From Hormiphora californensis (taxonomy: Eukaryota; Ctenophora; Tentaculata; Cydippida; Pleurobrachiidae): DNA of 64,000 bases. The notes under the pieces were generated by a model that saw nothing but the letters and a program-made list of their open reading frames with translations, was not told the origin of the DNA and ran no database searches. Position 1 is the first letter of the stretch; the number at the start of each line of letters is the position of its first letter. Positions 13,801 through 36,950 of the stretch are shown piece by piece. The position numbers and the translations under genes are program-made. The stretch spans positions 5,033,253 to 5,097,252 of the forward strand of contig CM035356.1 of the NCBI GenBank assembly GCA_020137815.1, given 5' to 3'.

Positions 13801-14225
13801 ACTCATGTCATGTACAAAGGAGCGTGAAAGGTCACTCCATCTGAACATGCACAATATTCGACAGTGAAGCAGTACCAAATGATGTCAATGTGCCTTTCTA
13901 CCGACATACGACGGAATGGGGAAGGCGGTTGGATACCTGATATGCAAGGGTCAAGAGCAAGAGCATACTCCCTGCCTCTATAGCTCATTCATTTGGCTCA
14001 GTGGGTCCTAGGCTGTGGGGGAATTCATTGCCAAATCGACATTCGAAGAAATTGCAATCAGGCTGGCTGAATTTAAGGCGCGACCGGATAGCTTTCCTTA
14101 GTGAAGTGCCGGACCTACCGCCCTACACCCGGGTACTCATCACAGAAGAAAACTCACTGAGAGAGTGGTGCTTGGATATCCGGAACGATAAATGTGGAGG
14201 GTCAGTGGAAGGAATGGCCCTCTGA
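10873..14225 (+). mobile_element. Decayed CR1-like non-LTR retrotransposon
   Basis: A short open frame (10873-11166) precedes a clear endonuclease frame (11115-11852). Degraded RT follows, with a readable RT start at 12581-12799 (SSPGPDGVPAKILKEAAE, then GDRSSLKNYRP), then mostly broken sequence, then a C-terminal stretch near 14001-14225 (GPRLWGNSLP, GGSVEGMAL). Many indels separate these pieces. It is a different family from the element at 4-9 kb and much older. Confidence 0.75.
11115..11852 (+). pseudogene. LINE endonuclease domain (remnant of ORF2)
   Basis: Best preserved part of the decayed element. Endonuclease motifs in order: LLNAGGF, GITESWL, RQGGGALLYVDEGI, AVIYRPPDTP, VIMGDFNLPVINWD and GSGDHIDRF (the final Asp-His is present but the context is altered). 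The usual RT follows only after frame breaks, so no active protein is possible. The open part probably starts before the listed Met. Confidence 0.8.
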
Positions 14226-14239
14226 GTGATAGCGAAACA

Positions 14240-14660
14240 GCAAAAGGAGGAAGAGAGATATATATCTAGTAGAGAGCGGAGGAGAGAGGCGAGAGAGAGG
14301 AGAGCAGAGAGAGAGAGAGCGCACACAGCGAGAGCAGAGAGAGCGGGGCGGTAGAGCGAAGAGAGGAGAGAGGAGAGGACGACGAGAAGAGAAGAGAGCG
14401 AGAGAGAGAGAGAGAGAGAGGAGAGACGGGGGAGAGAGACGGAAAAGTTAGAGAGAGGAGAGAGACGAGAAGGCAGACAGAGCAGAGAGCAGCGACTTGA
14501 GGAGTGATAAGTGATCTCGCGAGATCGATCGCGATGAGCTATGAACCGGGCGCGCTCTGCAGTCTCTTCGCTCCTATCTAGATATCTCTCTCTTCTCTCT
14601 CTCTCTCTCTCTCTGTCTCTCTATCCCTGATCTCTCGATCTCTCTCTCTCTCATCCCGTG
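14240..14660. repeat. GA-rich then CT-rich low-complexity block
   Basis: Imperfect GAGAG runs (about 14245-14480) are followed by CTCTCT runs (about 14585-14655), so the block is roughly self-complementary. No coding signal. Confidence 0.8.
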
Positions 14661-15041
14661 AACCGTGACCTGAAGAACGCACACTGCTTGTCTGAATTCC
14701 GACTCAGAAGACAGGGGAATGAATTCCTCCTGTGAGAGCCTATAATATGTCTCACAGATCCTAGTTTCATGGGAGCCACTAGGTTTCCAGCAGTAGGAGT
14801 CATATATATAGAGCCATGTGTCTATATCCTGTAGGAATATTCGCACGGTTCAGTACTGTGTGTGTTTGTCATGTGAATAAATAAAACCTGTTAGGCTAAT
14901 GTTCTGACAGATTAAAACAAACACGTTTCTAAATGACAGCTTACAAACTACTTTTTTCGCTTCAGGGTTCTCTCATGCATGTGTATCATTATTCAACTGC
15001 GGTAACAGAGTTGTACTGAATCTGTGTCACCTAGAATCTAG

Positions 15042-15359
15042 ATGGTAACAATGTGTGATTCATTGAATTTACACTTTCATAATTTAGAATATGAACATGA
15101 ACCTACATATATACAGGGATATTTTAATCAAATCCTTGGGGCTGTTAATTTCCCCGTTAAAATATTTGATAGATGTGTCCTATTTTTGGACAGAAAAACA
15201 TCTAGGTATTGCTTAGATAATTTAGGTGAAATGAAGTTCTTAGTTAAATTTCTGAATGATAAGATAGTAGAGGCCTCTAGAGGGAAAGAAAAAGAGCTAA
15301 TTGGTGAAGTTAGAAACGATAGTACGATCTATCTAGATAATGTGTCTTCCCTCATTTAA
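15042..15359 (+). CDS. Unassigned 105-codon ORF
   Basis: An AT-rich open frame with ordinary amino-acid composition (NLHFHNLEYEHEPTYIQGYF, later GEMKFLVKFLNDKIVEASRG). It has no transmembrane segment, so it is not the missing first GPCR exon, and I recognise no family. It sits between the decayed LINE and the first visible GPCR exon. It could be a transposon fragment or a chance ORF. Confidence 0.2.
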   Translation: MVTMCDSLNLHFHNLEYEHEPTYIQGYFNQILGAVNFPVKIFDRCVLFLDRKTSRYCLDNLGEMKFLVKFLNDKIVEASRGKEKELIGEVRNDSTIYLDNVSSLI

Positions 15360-15691
15360 AAAGGGAAAGAAGATACACTCATTAATAGAGCCTGAAAATC
15401 TTGGAACAATTCATCTACACGCGGCGCTCTCCCACGCTCTTTCTCCAATTGGCACGTGTAATAAAAACGTGTAATGACCCGTTCTCTTCCGCCAATGTTT
15501 CAATTTCTCTCTCTCTACAGCCATGCACATTATGCGTGTTAGACAGACACAAGTTGGTGAAAGCTGAAAATGTAGCGTTCAGCAAATTTCAGATCAAATA
15601 TCGCTGATACAAAGTACATTTTGAAATACCGACCAAACACTTCCAATTTCTTATTCAATAAACCATGCTAAAAATATCTCTATCCCTTCAG

Positions 15692-18600
15692 AAATACTTT
15701 ATCCTAAACCTGGCTATAGCGGATTGTCTACTGTCTCTTGCGGGGATACAACGTGGGCTAGGACTTATCTCACCCTCACTCCTACTAGGCGGGCCCCGAT
15801 CTTCCCCTTTCTGTGTCACCTTCGCCCTCCTTCTTAACTTTGTAGGGTGAGTTGTTGAGAAAAGGGGGCCCTTACGAACCCTCGAACCCCTCACCCCTTA
15901 CTAAGGGTTAAGGGGCTTGATGTTTCATGAAATTCAGGAACTGATCTCCTGTTAGATTCCACCTTGTGCCCGCCCAAATATCCCAAAGTCTCCAACCCTC
16001 CCACTGCCAAAGTCTCCAATTCCCCCCAAAAACCCAAAGTCTCCAACTCCCCAAATATCCCAAAGTCTCAAACCCACTGTCCTACAGGTACCCTCCCACT
16101 ATCACTGCACTGGCAAGTGCCCCGTGGCCTAATGGGGGTCTGGGGGCAAAGCCCCCAGCAATGAAAAACCACCCCACCCCTTCTAAGGTCATCCTAGAAC
16201 ATTATAAGATCAAATCTGAAAGGATAAACTCAGGCGCGGAAAATTTAATTTCGCCCGATTCGGGGCCAGTGCAGTATACCATACGGATGTGACTTTCGCC
16301 CTTTTCGAGCGTCTATTTAACCATGTTCCCGACAAGCTAGCACGCTGAAATTTTGTATGTAAAGCTACCTCAATGATATCTAATAGTGTTTAAAATTTCA
16401 AGTGGATCGATGGTTTCGTTCAAAAGTTACGAGGGGGGTCCCAAACGCTTGCTCTGTATACATACATACATACATACATACATACGCACCACCTTTTTAC
16501 AAACCAAACTGAGCAAAAACGGCTGGATTTAGAGCTTTTTGTCCCGGGGAAGACCCCCCATAAATCGACTATTCTACATGTCGTAGGCTATGTAAAATTT
16601 TGATTTGAGCATGGGAAGTCATTAATTATGCATAATTTATGTATAATTTTATGATTATCTCGGTATTGGTTGTTGTAAGGACATTTCAAAGGACATATTT
16701 CGACGCAGAAGAGTCGATTTATGGGGGGTCGTCCCCGGGACAAAAAGTCGTATCTCGCACCGTTTAGCCGTTATTTGCATATTTATGCGCAGATTCATGA
16801 TTTAATGCATATTCTGAATATTTCCACTTCAGATGGTCCTAGAACGTTTTCATGGACATATTTCGACGCAGAAAAGTCGATTTATGGGGGGTCGTCCCCC
16901 GGACAAAAAGTCGTATCTCGCACCTTTTAGCCTTCATATGCATATTTATGCACTGATTCATGATTTAATGTATATTCTGAATATTTCCACTTCAGCTGGT
17001 CCTAGAATGTTTTCATGGACATATTTCGACGTAGAATAGTCGATTTATGGGGGGTCGTCCCCCGGACAAAAAGTCGTATCTCGCACCGTTTAGCCTTTAT
17101 TTGCATATTTATGCGCAGATTCATGATTTAATGCATATTCTGAATATTTCCACTTCAAATGGTCCTAGAACGTTTTCATGGACATATTTCGACGCAGAAG
17201 AGTCGATTTATGGGGGGTCGTCCCCCGGACAAAAAGTCGTATCTCGCACCGTTTAGCCGTTATATGCATATTTATGCACTGATTCATGATTTAATGCATA
17301 TTCTTAATATTTCCACTTCAGCTGGTCCTAGAATGTTTTCATGGACATATTTCGACGTAGAATAGTCGATTTATGGGGGGTCGTCCCCCGGACAAAAAGT
17401 CGTATCTCGCACCGTTTAGCCGTTATTTGCATATTTATGTTACCTGTTTACAAAAACCCTGAGAAACTAGACCAAAAAACAAAGGAAATTTGTTTGGAAC
17501 ACCCGTGGCCTTTTCCGATACTTGACGCTGCGGGAAATGCACCCTTCGTCAGAGCAAGACGCGAGGAAGAGTGAGAGAAAGTGTGCGTATGTTTGAACTT
17601 GGAGAGATGGCACAACGATACCTAGTAGTATAGCTCAGATTATGGGTGCATTTCCCGCAGCGTCAAGTATCGGAAAAGGCCACGGGTGTTCCAAACAAAT
17701 TTCCTTTGTTTTTTGGTCTAGTTAATGTTATATTTCCAATGCCCTGATGCCCTGCTATATATGTTATATTTCAGGTACATTAACAGTTGTGCCCTGATCC
17801 CCATAACGATTGAGAGATTTGTTGCTATAGTAACACCCTTCAAAGTACGAAGGGTCCTCTGCAAAAGGAACTGCATTCTAATATGTTTGGTAGTGTGGAT
17901 ACCTAACATTTCTGGCCTCATTTTTGAGAGTATATCCTATCTTTCCAATGACCCTTACTCTTTAAATGTAAGTATACATGATATCTTTTTTCCAAGCCAC
18001 TAATTCATTTCGTATATAATGAGTGTCATGAGTCTAGCTATGAACTCATATAAAACGCGTTTAAATCATGCCGCATAAAATAGTAGTTTGAAAATGATTT
18101 AGGGGTGGGAGAAAATATGAATTAGAGGTACACACTGGGAAACAAAGACATAATTGTTAGCCTAATTATGTGGGCTGAGACCGGTATGTATAACTAGGAT
18201 AATTATCTAGAGAAAGAATTATAGGAATGAAAGAATTGTTTCTCGTAAAATCCTCACAAAATATACCGGTATCACTACTCAACTCTATTATTTGGGCATT
18301 AACCGGAAACCCCATGACCCCCACCGGAAATTATTCGAGAAGTGCTAAACTAACGTGTTGGGCAAAAAAATGTCCCCCCTAGACTAGCATAGTTCCAGAT
18401 ATCGTAGAGCTCTAAAATTTTACACAGTTACTCTATGGGACAAATAAATAAGTTCCACAAAATTTCAGACTTTTAGCTCAAAGTTCATTTTTTTGATCGG
18501 AATGAACATTGTTATTCATTCCAAAAAAACATGATTTTTCGGTCCAGAAGCCAAGCAATTGTCTTTGGCTCTCGATTTTCTTTCAAATGCGACCAAGAAA

Positions 18601-20687
18601 AGCCAAAACGGACAACCACAAGGCACACAGTGGTCATGTTTCTGACAGTTAGTCAGGTCATGTGATCCCCATCGAATCATGAGTTGCTAATCAGGCTTAG
18701 TGGGGAAGAATCACGTATCACAGTCGCTAATGAGGGATGTGTATCGAAAAAGCGACATGTGATTCGGGAGCACTTGGGTAAAGATTCCACTTGTTAATGA
18801 GCTTCGGATCTCATGACCAATAGTCATCGTCATCCCTCATTAGCAGCTGTGATACGTGATTCTCCACCATTAAGCCTGATTAGCAATTCTGAATAAATTA
18901 CACGATTCGGTGGGGATCACATGACCTGACTAACTGTCAGAAACATGACCACTGTGTGCCTTGTGGTTGTCCGTTTTGGCTTTTCTTGGTCGCATTTGAA
19001 AGAAAATCGAGAGCCAAAGACAATTGCTTGGCTTCTGGACCGAAAAATCATGTTTTTTGGAATGAATAACAATGTTCATTCTGATCAAAAAAATGAACTT
19101 TGAGCTAAAGGTCTGAAATTTTGTGGAACTTATTTATTTGTCCCATAGAGTAACTGTGTAAAATTTTAGAGCTCTACGATATCTGGAACTATGCTAGTCT
19201 AGGGGGGACATTTTTTTTGCCCAACTATCATACTATTATTAAAGCAAATAGGGAAATGATGGGTGATGGTTTTTTTACCAAATATGGCACAAAATTCCTG
19301 GAAATGGCCTTTTGCACGTGTTGTCCCTAGAGGGACCCTGGCAACCTGCCAGCTTGAGCCTTAAACTGCACGTGCATCCTTGATTCATCTGTCTGCCGGT
19401 TGTGTGATTGATCGTTTGCTCGATTTGATCTGTTCACCCCCTGTTCACCACGTTTCGTGAACATGACTACTCAACTTCAACACAATCGCCAGCGAGTTTG
19501 GAGGAGCCATATGTCCCAAACTGGCGCTGACGCCTATAGACTACGTGATAGAATCCTACAAAAGAGGTGATTATTATTCAAAAAATGTTATCAACACACG
19601 TAATGACAAAGTATCAATGGCACTAATAAGAAATGGCAGTAATACGTGAAAGTATTTTGCAAATGTGCTCCTTCATAAAATACTTCAGGACCTGGCAAAA
19701 GAGGACCCGTGGTTTTTCTGTCGAAAGAATCGCTGTGGTTAATTTACCTGATAAATTTACTGATTTTAAAAATTTCAAATGATACTACACTATTTGCTTA
19801 GTTTACTGTATGACTATTGACCATCCCCGACATTCGCCCGTAGGGCGAGCGGGCTTACTAGTAGACTATAAAGAAATTGTGCATAAATCAGGTTTCCTAT
19901 TTCTTAACCCCCCCCCCCTATTTCAGATATCATATTCTCCCTCCTACGGGCGGTGTACCTATACAGCCCCATTCTCCGATAACTATGTGTTCAGTAAGGG
20001 GCTCCTCTGTTTCATTCTTCCTCTTCTGATCATCCTAACCTGCTATGGAGTGATATTCACCATCATGACTAAACGTGGGATCAAAACAAAACGAATCCTC
20101 GCTATATCTACCATCATCATAGCAACAGGTAGGTAACCTATAGATGATCTTGATCTACTCTGTGACCCACACAAATATTCCCTAATTCTTGTTGTGTGTT
20201 TTTGGTTGGTTTGTGTTTTAAGGGTTTCGTGTGTCTTTAGGGTGTGGTTTGTTGTTTGAAGGTCAGGTAAGTTGTTCTATTCAGAATAATTGTCTTGAAG
20301 CGCCCGTTGTTGGTGACAACGGCTCGTTAAACTCAGCAACGATACACTAAATGTGTCTGACTAACTACCCCATAACAGCAATAGTGTGAATAGTTAGAGG
20401 ATCCTGCTAATCATAGCGGACCGCTATTTATATTAGCCGCCTCGTCCTCGCTCCCTTGGCTTGATACGTCAAGTCTGGTTTTGTTGTCTCCGGTGTTTGT
20501 CGTTGGTTGGATGGACCACTCAATATAAATATTAAACCTGCCAAAAAGGGTGGTTCTGTGTGTGTGTGTGTGTGTGTGTCGAACAAATGTGTAATGTCTC
20601 TGTCCCTTAGAGAGAGACTTTGTGGGGGGATGTGGAGAGAGAAGAGAGAGGAGAGGAAGAGAGGAGAGGAGTAGATGATGAGAGCGA

Positions 20688-20718
<31 letters not shown>

Positions 20719-20925
20719 CAGAGGAGAGAGAGAGACTCTCTAGCTGCATATAGAGAGAAGAGAGCAGAGCGATAGAGAGAGCGAGCGAGAGAGAAGGAGA
20801 TCTAGGTATCTCGCGAGGATTAGCGGGAGAGAGAGAGAGAGCAGAGTAGAGAGGAGAGGTACGCAATGCCGTATATATATCTCTCGCTCTCCACAGAGAG
20901 ATAGGAGCTCTGCTCTCTCTCTCTC

Positions 20926-20964
<39 letters not shown>

Positions 20965-23900
20965 GCAAACGAGTGCCTTCCTCCACGATTATCAGAGCTG
21001 TCTAGTTTATTAAGGAGAAATAAATACCATCGATTCAGAGAGATAAACATACGATTATTAACATTTCGATACTGAAATGTCTGGATTTCATATGCTCACG
21101 ATCCTCCCTATTCAGCCAAAATAACTCGTGTTTTCCTTATTTTCTCCCTTTTCAGGAGTGTTTGCCTGGTTACCAACTGTTATAGTTCACTTCAGCGGAA
21201 TAAAAATCACCAAAACAATGTCCCATATCTTTACCATAATTCTCTTCTACAGTGTAGGTAAGTTCAATTTAGTCAAGACTACTATTTAGTAGAGTCGATA
21301 ACTACATCGACCTCTCCCAATTGTTCCAGTTTTTGTCACATCTGTTTGGAGCCTCGACACGACCTCTAAACAGGTGTTACTTTTTTCACAAACTGTTTTC
21401 ATCTTGGTGTAATCAGCATTTGAAATGTTGCTGATCATAACAAAAACCTAACTATTTTTTTTCAACTTGGGGTAAAACCATGGGTTTCAAAAGTTAGCTC
21501 TAGGTCCCCTGAGTAACCATCCGGAGACTCTAAGAGATATTTCAAGCCGTTCTCCTGTAATCATTAATCCCGGTAGAGCACATATTTGAGTATGGACGTA
21601 CGTGCAATTGCCTACAACCTCAACTTTAATGTATAACGTTAATGTGCGTCTCTCTCTTTTCTCCCCCCTTGAGAAAGAGTTATCTCGCGCGGCGCAACCG
21701 CACGTGCGGTTTTTCCAGAGAGAGTGAGAGACATACAATAACATGTAAACAGCCTGCCAGCGCTCACGTACGTCCGCGTTGTATTTTTTTCTCCACCGGG
21801 ATTAATGATAACGGGAGAACGGCTTGAAATATCTCTTAGAGTCTCCGGATGGTTACTCAGGGGACCTAGAGCTAACTTTTGACACCCATGGTTTTACCCC
21901 AAGTTGAAAAAAAATAGTTAGGTTTTTGTTATGATCAGCAACATTTCAAATGCTGATTACACCAAGATGAAAACAGTTTGTGAAAAAGTAACACCTGTTT
22001 AGAGGTCGTGTCGAGGCTCCAAACAGATGTGACAAAAACTGGAACAATTGGGAGAGGTCGATGTAGTTATCGACTCTACTAATTGGTGCGCTAGTACGTG
22101 CTGACACATGAACTTTTTGTCGCACGTTATGCAAATTGTCTGCGTCTTATTACTGTAATTCCATTACGGTAATGCCACTACAAGCGGCAGAGTCAAGACC
22201 ACTATTGGTGGTCAGTGGTAGAATAGTTGATATCTTTGCACGGACACAGTCAACAGTGTCAGTGGGACGTGGTAATGGTGGGGTTAGAATCCTATAGGTT
22301 CAAACTTCAAGAGGGTGGACTTTGATAGGGCTAGGAAGTTGCCATGCTACACAGGACGTTCTGATTTAGACAGCTCCTATTTCATAAAGGGCAACTATAA
22401 ATTAAACCCCTCCCCTCCCCTCCTTTGATAAAACATCAAAATCTCCCCAGGTTTCTTCGACCCTCTTATCTTCATTTTTGGGTACAAATCTCTCCGTGGA
22501 TTTTTCCGGGGGAAGACCTATTATCGGGAGCTGAGGAGGAGTCAAATCAGTGGAATGAGTGTAAGCGAATTGAGAGCTTGCGAAAGGGACCGTTTGAAAC
22601 AAAACAATAAACTTGACCAGATTTCAGAGTGATATATCGACATTTTATGTTCTTGACAATTTTACCCTCATTAATTACACTAAATAACAATCGATTAAAT
22701 GTGTTAAATATCATTTTTAAGTGTGTCATGCTTTTATTTTGTCAATTCACTGAAACTAAACTTTGAAACGAAACTTTTTTGAAATCGATGTTTATTTTAT
22801 ATGTTATATGGTTGAAAGTGGTTCGGTACCGGAAAACACGACTGTTTTTTATCTATCTCATTGCGAGCCCTGATGATGAATTTCGGTTGTGGTTTGTGAT
22901 TCATGTCATGATCACCTCCTGTCAGTGACTAAGAATTGGAAGTTAGATCACGCGCCGTCGCCGAACGTCTCAGGTGTGGACAACTTCGCGCAATTCTGAG
23001 CCATATGGGGTGAATTGTTGCGCGCGCGTTTGTTGTTCAAGAATTGTTCTGCAGCTGCAGGTTCCCAGAGAACATGCAGTTCAGACATTGCTATACTAGG
23101 CAGTCTGTCCATTCGGGCTCGTGTAAGCCGTAAGCTCACATCGGGCCTTCGGCCCGGTGTGAGAGCCGACAGACAAGGAACATGTCAATACAGACAGGAC
23201 TTTAGGACTTGCTCGACTCACTGAATATCACGGTCGGACTCTCAGTCTCAGTCTTAGTATCCAGAAATGAAAATGAAGAAATAAAACACTGCAGCTCATA
23301 ACCTGGACATGAAAAGTGAAATACATTCGCAAAATGGGAAATAAAACATTAGGGAAACTTATGGCAATATGACGATGAGTTTCTATGTTTTAGTAAAAGT
23401 AACACTAACAAATATATGATAAACGTGCTAAATAGATATGTTTTTTAGTTAATTATTTGAAGAGTTTGAACATCTTGCCGTTTAGACGGGTTGCAGGTCG
23501 AGCTGCACCATGAGAGGGTTCCACACAGCTGCATCTCGCCCCACAAAACAGATAATTTCTAAACCTCTCTCAATATCTCAACAGACACCTGACACATGCA
23601 GCTAACTAACACTCACACATAAAACTATTTAAAATTATAACACTGAGAATTACCCCATTAGCCCATTATCACACGGTTTGTCTGGTTTCGCCGACTCGAT
23701 CTGATTCCACTGTTCAACACACAGTTAAATTTCCAAAAATATGCTGTGACACTAAAAAATCCAGGGGTAATTGCCCCTCCCCCTCCCTGTCTGGCGCCGC
23801 CGACACCATCTGAGCGCACTGAGAATCAAATTGGGGTATGGGCGCCGCCATACAGCCCCCTCCCGATTAGTTGCGAGGGGTTGATACTCGACCAAGTGCT

Positions 23901-24159
23901 AAAACAGTCTAGCATCTTTCCAACCTTTGTCGTCTGACAAACCCAACCTCTGATAGTAACAACACTCTGTCCGATTGTATACAATGTATGCCCCCTCCCC
24001 TCCTAATCATCTGTTCTATATTTAGTGTTGACAAATGAGAATCCAGTGAATTCATCCTGCGGGATCATGTTTATAACACTTTGGGGAGTTGGACTGAGAG
24101 TCGGTTTCTCTGTTATGAAGATGCTGTCGAAGTTCTCGAAGTCACGTGATCCTCGCTGA
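15692..24159 (+). CDS. Class-A (rhodopsin-like) GPCR, TM2-TM7, 5' incomplete
   Basis: Five exons join in frame: 15692-15846, 17775-17967, 19927-20128, 21156-21257 and 24026-24159 (TGA), giving 261 residues. Exon 1 starts inside TM2 (YFILNLAIADCLLSLAGIQR; the LNLAIAD signature). The next exon has the end of TM3 with ITIERFVAIVTPF (ERF in place of DRY) and TM4. The third has a disulphide-type Cys in extracellular loop 2, then TM5, intracellular loop 3 and the start of TM6. The fourth has TM6 (VFAWLPTVIVHFSG) and the start of TM7. The last completes TM7 with NPVNSS, replacing NPxxY, and a short basic tail. The residue six before that Asn is Val, so no retinal Lys: not an opsin. The ligand is unknown. 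The TM1 exon was not found. The introns hold foldbacks, a Helitron-like element and tandem repeats. The 3' end converges on the PKC gene. Confidence 0.8.
16455..16487. repeat. (CATA)n microsatellite
   Basis: About eight CATA units in the first visible GPCR intron. Confidence 0.9.
16680..17440 (+). repeat. 163-bp tandem repeat, about 4.6 copies
   Basis: A unit beginning GGACATATTTCGACG recurs near 16690, 16853, 17016, 17179 and 17342. Alternate units share variants (TTCAGATGG or TTCAAATGG versus TTCAGCTGG; GACGCAG versus GACGTAG), so the higher-order unit is 326 bp. An inverted partial copy of the GGGACAAAAAG/CTTTTTGTCCC segment lies upstream at about 16530-16575. Located in a GPCR intron. 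Confidence 0.9.
17465..17723. mobile_element. MITE-like hairpin element
   Basis: Near-perfect 80-bp terminal inverted repeats (left from AACTAGACCAAAAAACAAAG, right ending CTTTGTTTTTTGGTCTAGTT) flank a spacer of about 100 bp. It lies 50 bp upstream of the GPCR exon at 17775. No ORF; superfamily unresolved. Confidence 0.8.
18357..19225. mobile_element. Long foldback element
   Basis: Arms of about 385 bp (18357-18740 and 18832-19225) are near-perfect reverse complements, beginning GTTGGGCAAAAAAA and ending TTTTTTTTGCCCAAC, with a spacer of about 90 bp. Non-coding. It sits in a GPCR intron and abuts the Helitron-like copy at 19228. Confidence 0.88.
19228..19861 (+). mobile_element. Helitron-like element, copy 3 (diverged)
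   Basis: Starts A|TCATACTATTATTAAAGCAAAT, like copy 1, and ends with the same hairpin (CGCCCGTAGGGCGAGCGGGC) and CTAG|T. An Arg/Gln-rich frame starts near 19462 (NRQRVWRSHM). Most of the body has diverged, but the ends are conserved, as expected for elements mobilised through their termini. Confidence 0.55.
20556..20965. repeat. GT microsatellite, then GA/CT low complexity
   Basis: (GT)n at about 20556-20579, GA-rich tract at 20625-20860, CT-rich tract at 20885-20962. Intronic in the GPCR gene. Confidence 0.85.
21287..22081. mobile_element. Long foldback element
   Basis: Arms of about 287 bp (21287-21575, 21796-22081), starting TAGTAGAGTCGATAAC and ending with its complement, around a spacer of about 220 bp. 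Begins 29 bp after the 21156-21257 GPCR exon. No coding frame. Confidence 0.87.
22087..22190. repeat. Dispersed repeat, also at 26500-26600
   Basis: About 100 bp with GCTAGTACGTGCTGA, then TTATTACTGTAATTCCATTA and CACTACAAGC. A similar copy lies in a PKC intron at 26500-26600. Relationship to a known element not recognised. Confidence 0.6.
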
Positions 24160-24420
24160 GAGAGGATATGATGGTTATATATTGGGTTAGAGAAGGGGGA
24201 TATGATGGTTAGATTGGGTTAGAGAAGGGGAATATGATGGTTATATATTGGGTTAGAGAAGGGGAATATGATGGTTATATATTGGGTTAGAGAAGGGGGA
24301 TATGATGGTTATATATTGGGTTAGAGAAGGGGGATATGATGGTTAGTTTGGGTTAGGGAAGGGGGATGTGATGGTTAGTTTGGGTTAGAGAAGGGGGATG
24401 TGATGGTTAGTTTGGGATTT
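24160..24420 (+). repeat. Minisatellite between the GPCR and PKC 3' ends
   Basis: Units of about 33-42 bp built on GGGTTAGAGAAGGGGGATATG then ATGGTTATATATT. The first unit begins in the GPCR stop-codon region (TGAGAGAGGATATGATGG). It separates the two convergent genes. Confidence 0.85.
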
Positions 24421-24459
24421 CATTCATCACTACAAGGATTGAGACACAATTCCACTCAC

Positions 24460-35245
<10,786 letters not shown>

Positions 35246-36950
35246 CTTTTTGTTGCGTCAGAAAACATGTTTTGTGCTAACAAGAATAAATCAATCAATC
35301 AATCGCTATCAGTTCATAGCACCAAACACCCCTGCCTACACCTTGTGATCAATGATGATCAAAGTGTGTCATGGAGACAGCACAGTTCCGGTATACGGTG
35401 CTGGACCGTTTAAGTTTAAGTTTAAGTTTAAGTTTAAGTTTACGCACAATTTATCACAAAGTCACTCAAATAAGATATAACTTCGTCCCGCTCTTACACC
35501 ATACACCAATAAAAGTGATACAAGGCTGAGAGGTGAAACTATAAAACAGTTCACATCAGCGGTTTCCTAAAGCGGTTTAAACAATACTTAGAGACAGTGA
35601 TACACATCCTAGTAGCATAAGATGCACAAAATACGAGGAACAAGGGGTTATAGAAAACAAGGTAATGAACTAACAAAACAAGCAGACAAACATAAAAACA
35701 GATTAAACAGAATACACAAAGTCACAGACGCAAAACACAACATAAACATTCAATACAAAACGGTTAATACAAAAACATGCTAACACACTTACAAACACAT
35801 TCACAGACAAACAAACAATCACAAACACATACACACAGATTCGGTAATAAATAATAAATTAGCAGTCCTTCAAACACACACTCACTGAAGAGTCCTTGAC
35901 TAGTTTTTTATCGAGAAAAACGTTTAAAACGGTGTGTATGGGTCTTCTTTCTTCATTCTTCGGCATAAAACTCAGCCAGTCTGGAACCTCAGCTACTCAA
36001 ACTCTGCTAAACAACTCAGAGGCCAGAAAATGTTAACAATTCACACAAAAAATTCACACAAAATGCACACTTGAAAATATTAACTCATTGACTCAGTCAT
36101 GGGTGGTCCCTCTACTAAGTCTCAGGTAGATGTAGGAAGGAATGGTGTAGAAAGTAGGAAGGGATGTAGGAAGGAATATAGGAAGGAATGGTGCAGGATA
36201 GAGACAGTAGGTCATAGGTGGGATGTAAGGGAGCTGGAGAGAGGGTCTGGAAAAAGAGACAGCACCCAGGACACGGGAAACCCAGGTAAGGACAGGGAGG
36301 CAGACTATTTAGTTCCAGGAAGAAATGATGTAGGATTGAGAAAGCAGGTCGTAGGTGGGATATAGGGGAGCTGGAGTGTGGGTCTGGAAGTAGGGCGTGT
36401 GTGTGTGTGTGTGTTTTGCACCGCCCGTCATTCCTCCCACTTTACTGCCCCACAATGGTCGGCAGACAACCTATATTAATATCACTCTTCGCCACCGTCC
36501 CCCACACGTAGGGATAATGTTGATGTTGTTCCGGTTTGGGTCCTGGTATTTTGTTGAGCAAGCTCAACATTTCCCTCGAACCTTCGCCGGCATCACAAGA
36601 AGAGTATTTGATACAGTGAATCTAATATTAGACTGACATACCTATATTGTCAGGACAATGGATGGAATTTACCTGTCTCACAGACTGGTCTTTGGTTACT
36701 ACTGCTCCAGGGAGCTGTAGAGGTAGGTGGGTTGCCGGATATGACAATACCGTGGGTTCACCATCTAATCGGTGACGGCTGAAATATCTTATCACACCTC
36801 AGGTCTTTGGTCAAAACCGCTAGCAGTACTTATCAGCATGCAACCTGGGGGTCCGGACAGCTAATTTCTTAGCAAGCACAGATAAGCATGAAAAACGCTT
36901 ATGTAAACTTCTGGTGAGCATTTGGCAAATTATCAGCTCCCAGGGGTTGC
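35246..36950. other. Upstream region of PKC, no gene seen
   Basis: A likely 5' UTR and promoter region for the PKC gene without a clear TATA. It holds a (TTTAAG)n tract at 35408-35441, an A/C-rich stretch at 35640-35880, a GGAAGGAATRTA-type tandem repeat at 36130-36200 and (GT)n at 36398-36414. Short frames here have no splice partners or motifs. Confidence 0.5.

Noticed and set aside
16680-17440. CRISPR-like array (regular repeats)
   Set aside because: The whole 163-bp unit is repeated without unique spacers, and the context is an animal intron.
22402-22610. Candidate PKC C-tail or extra GPCR exon
   Set aside because: Neither strand gives a hydrophobic or turn motif or a membrane segment, and the frames do not fit the neighbouring exon phases.
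15692-24159. GPCR as an opsin
   Set aside because: The retinal-binding Lys position of TM7 is Val.
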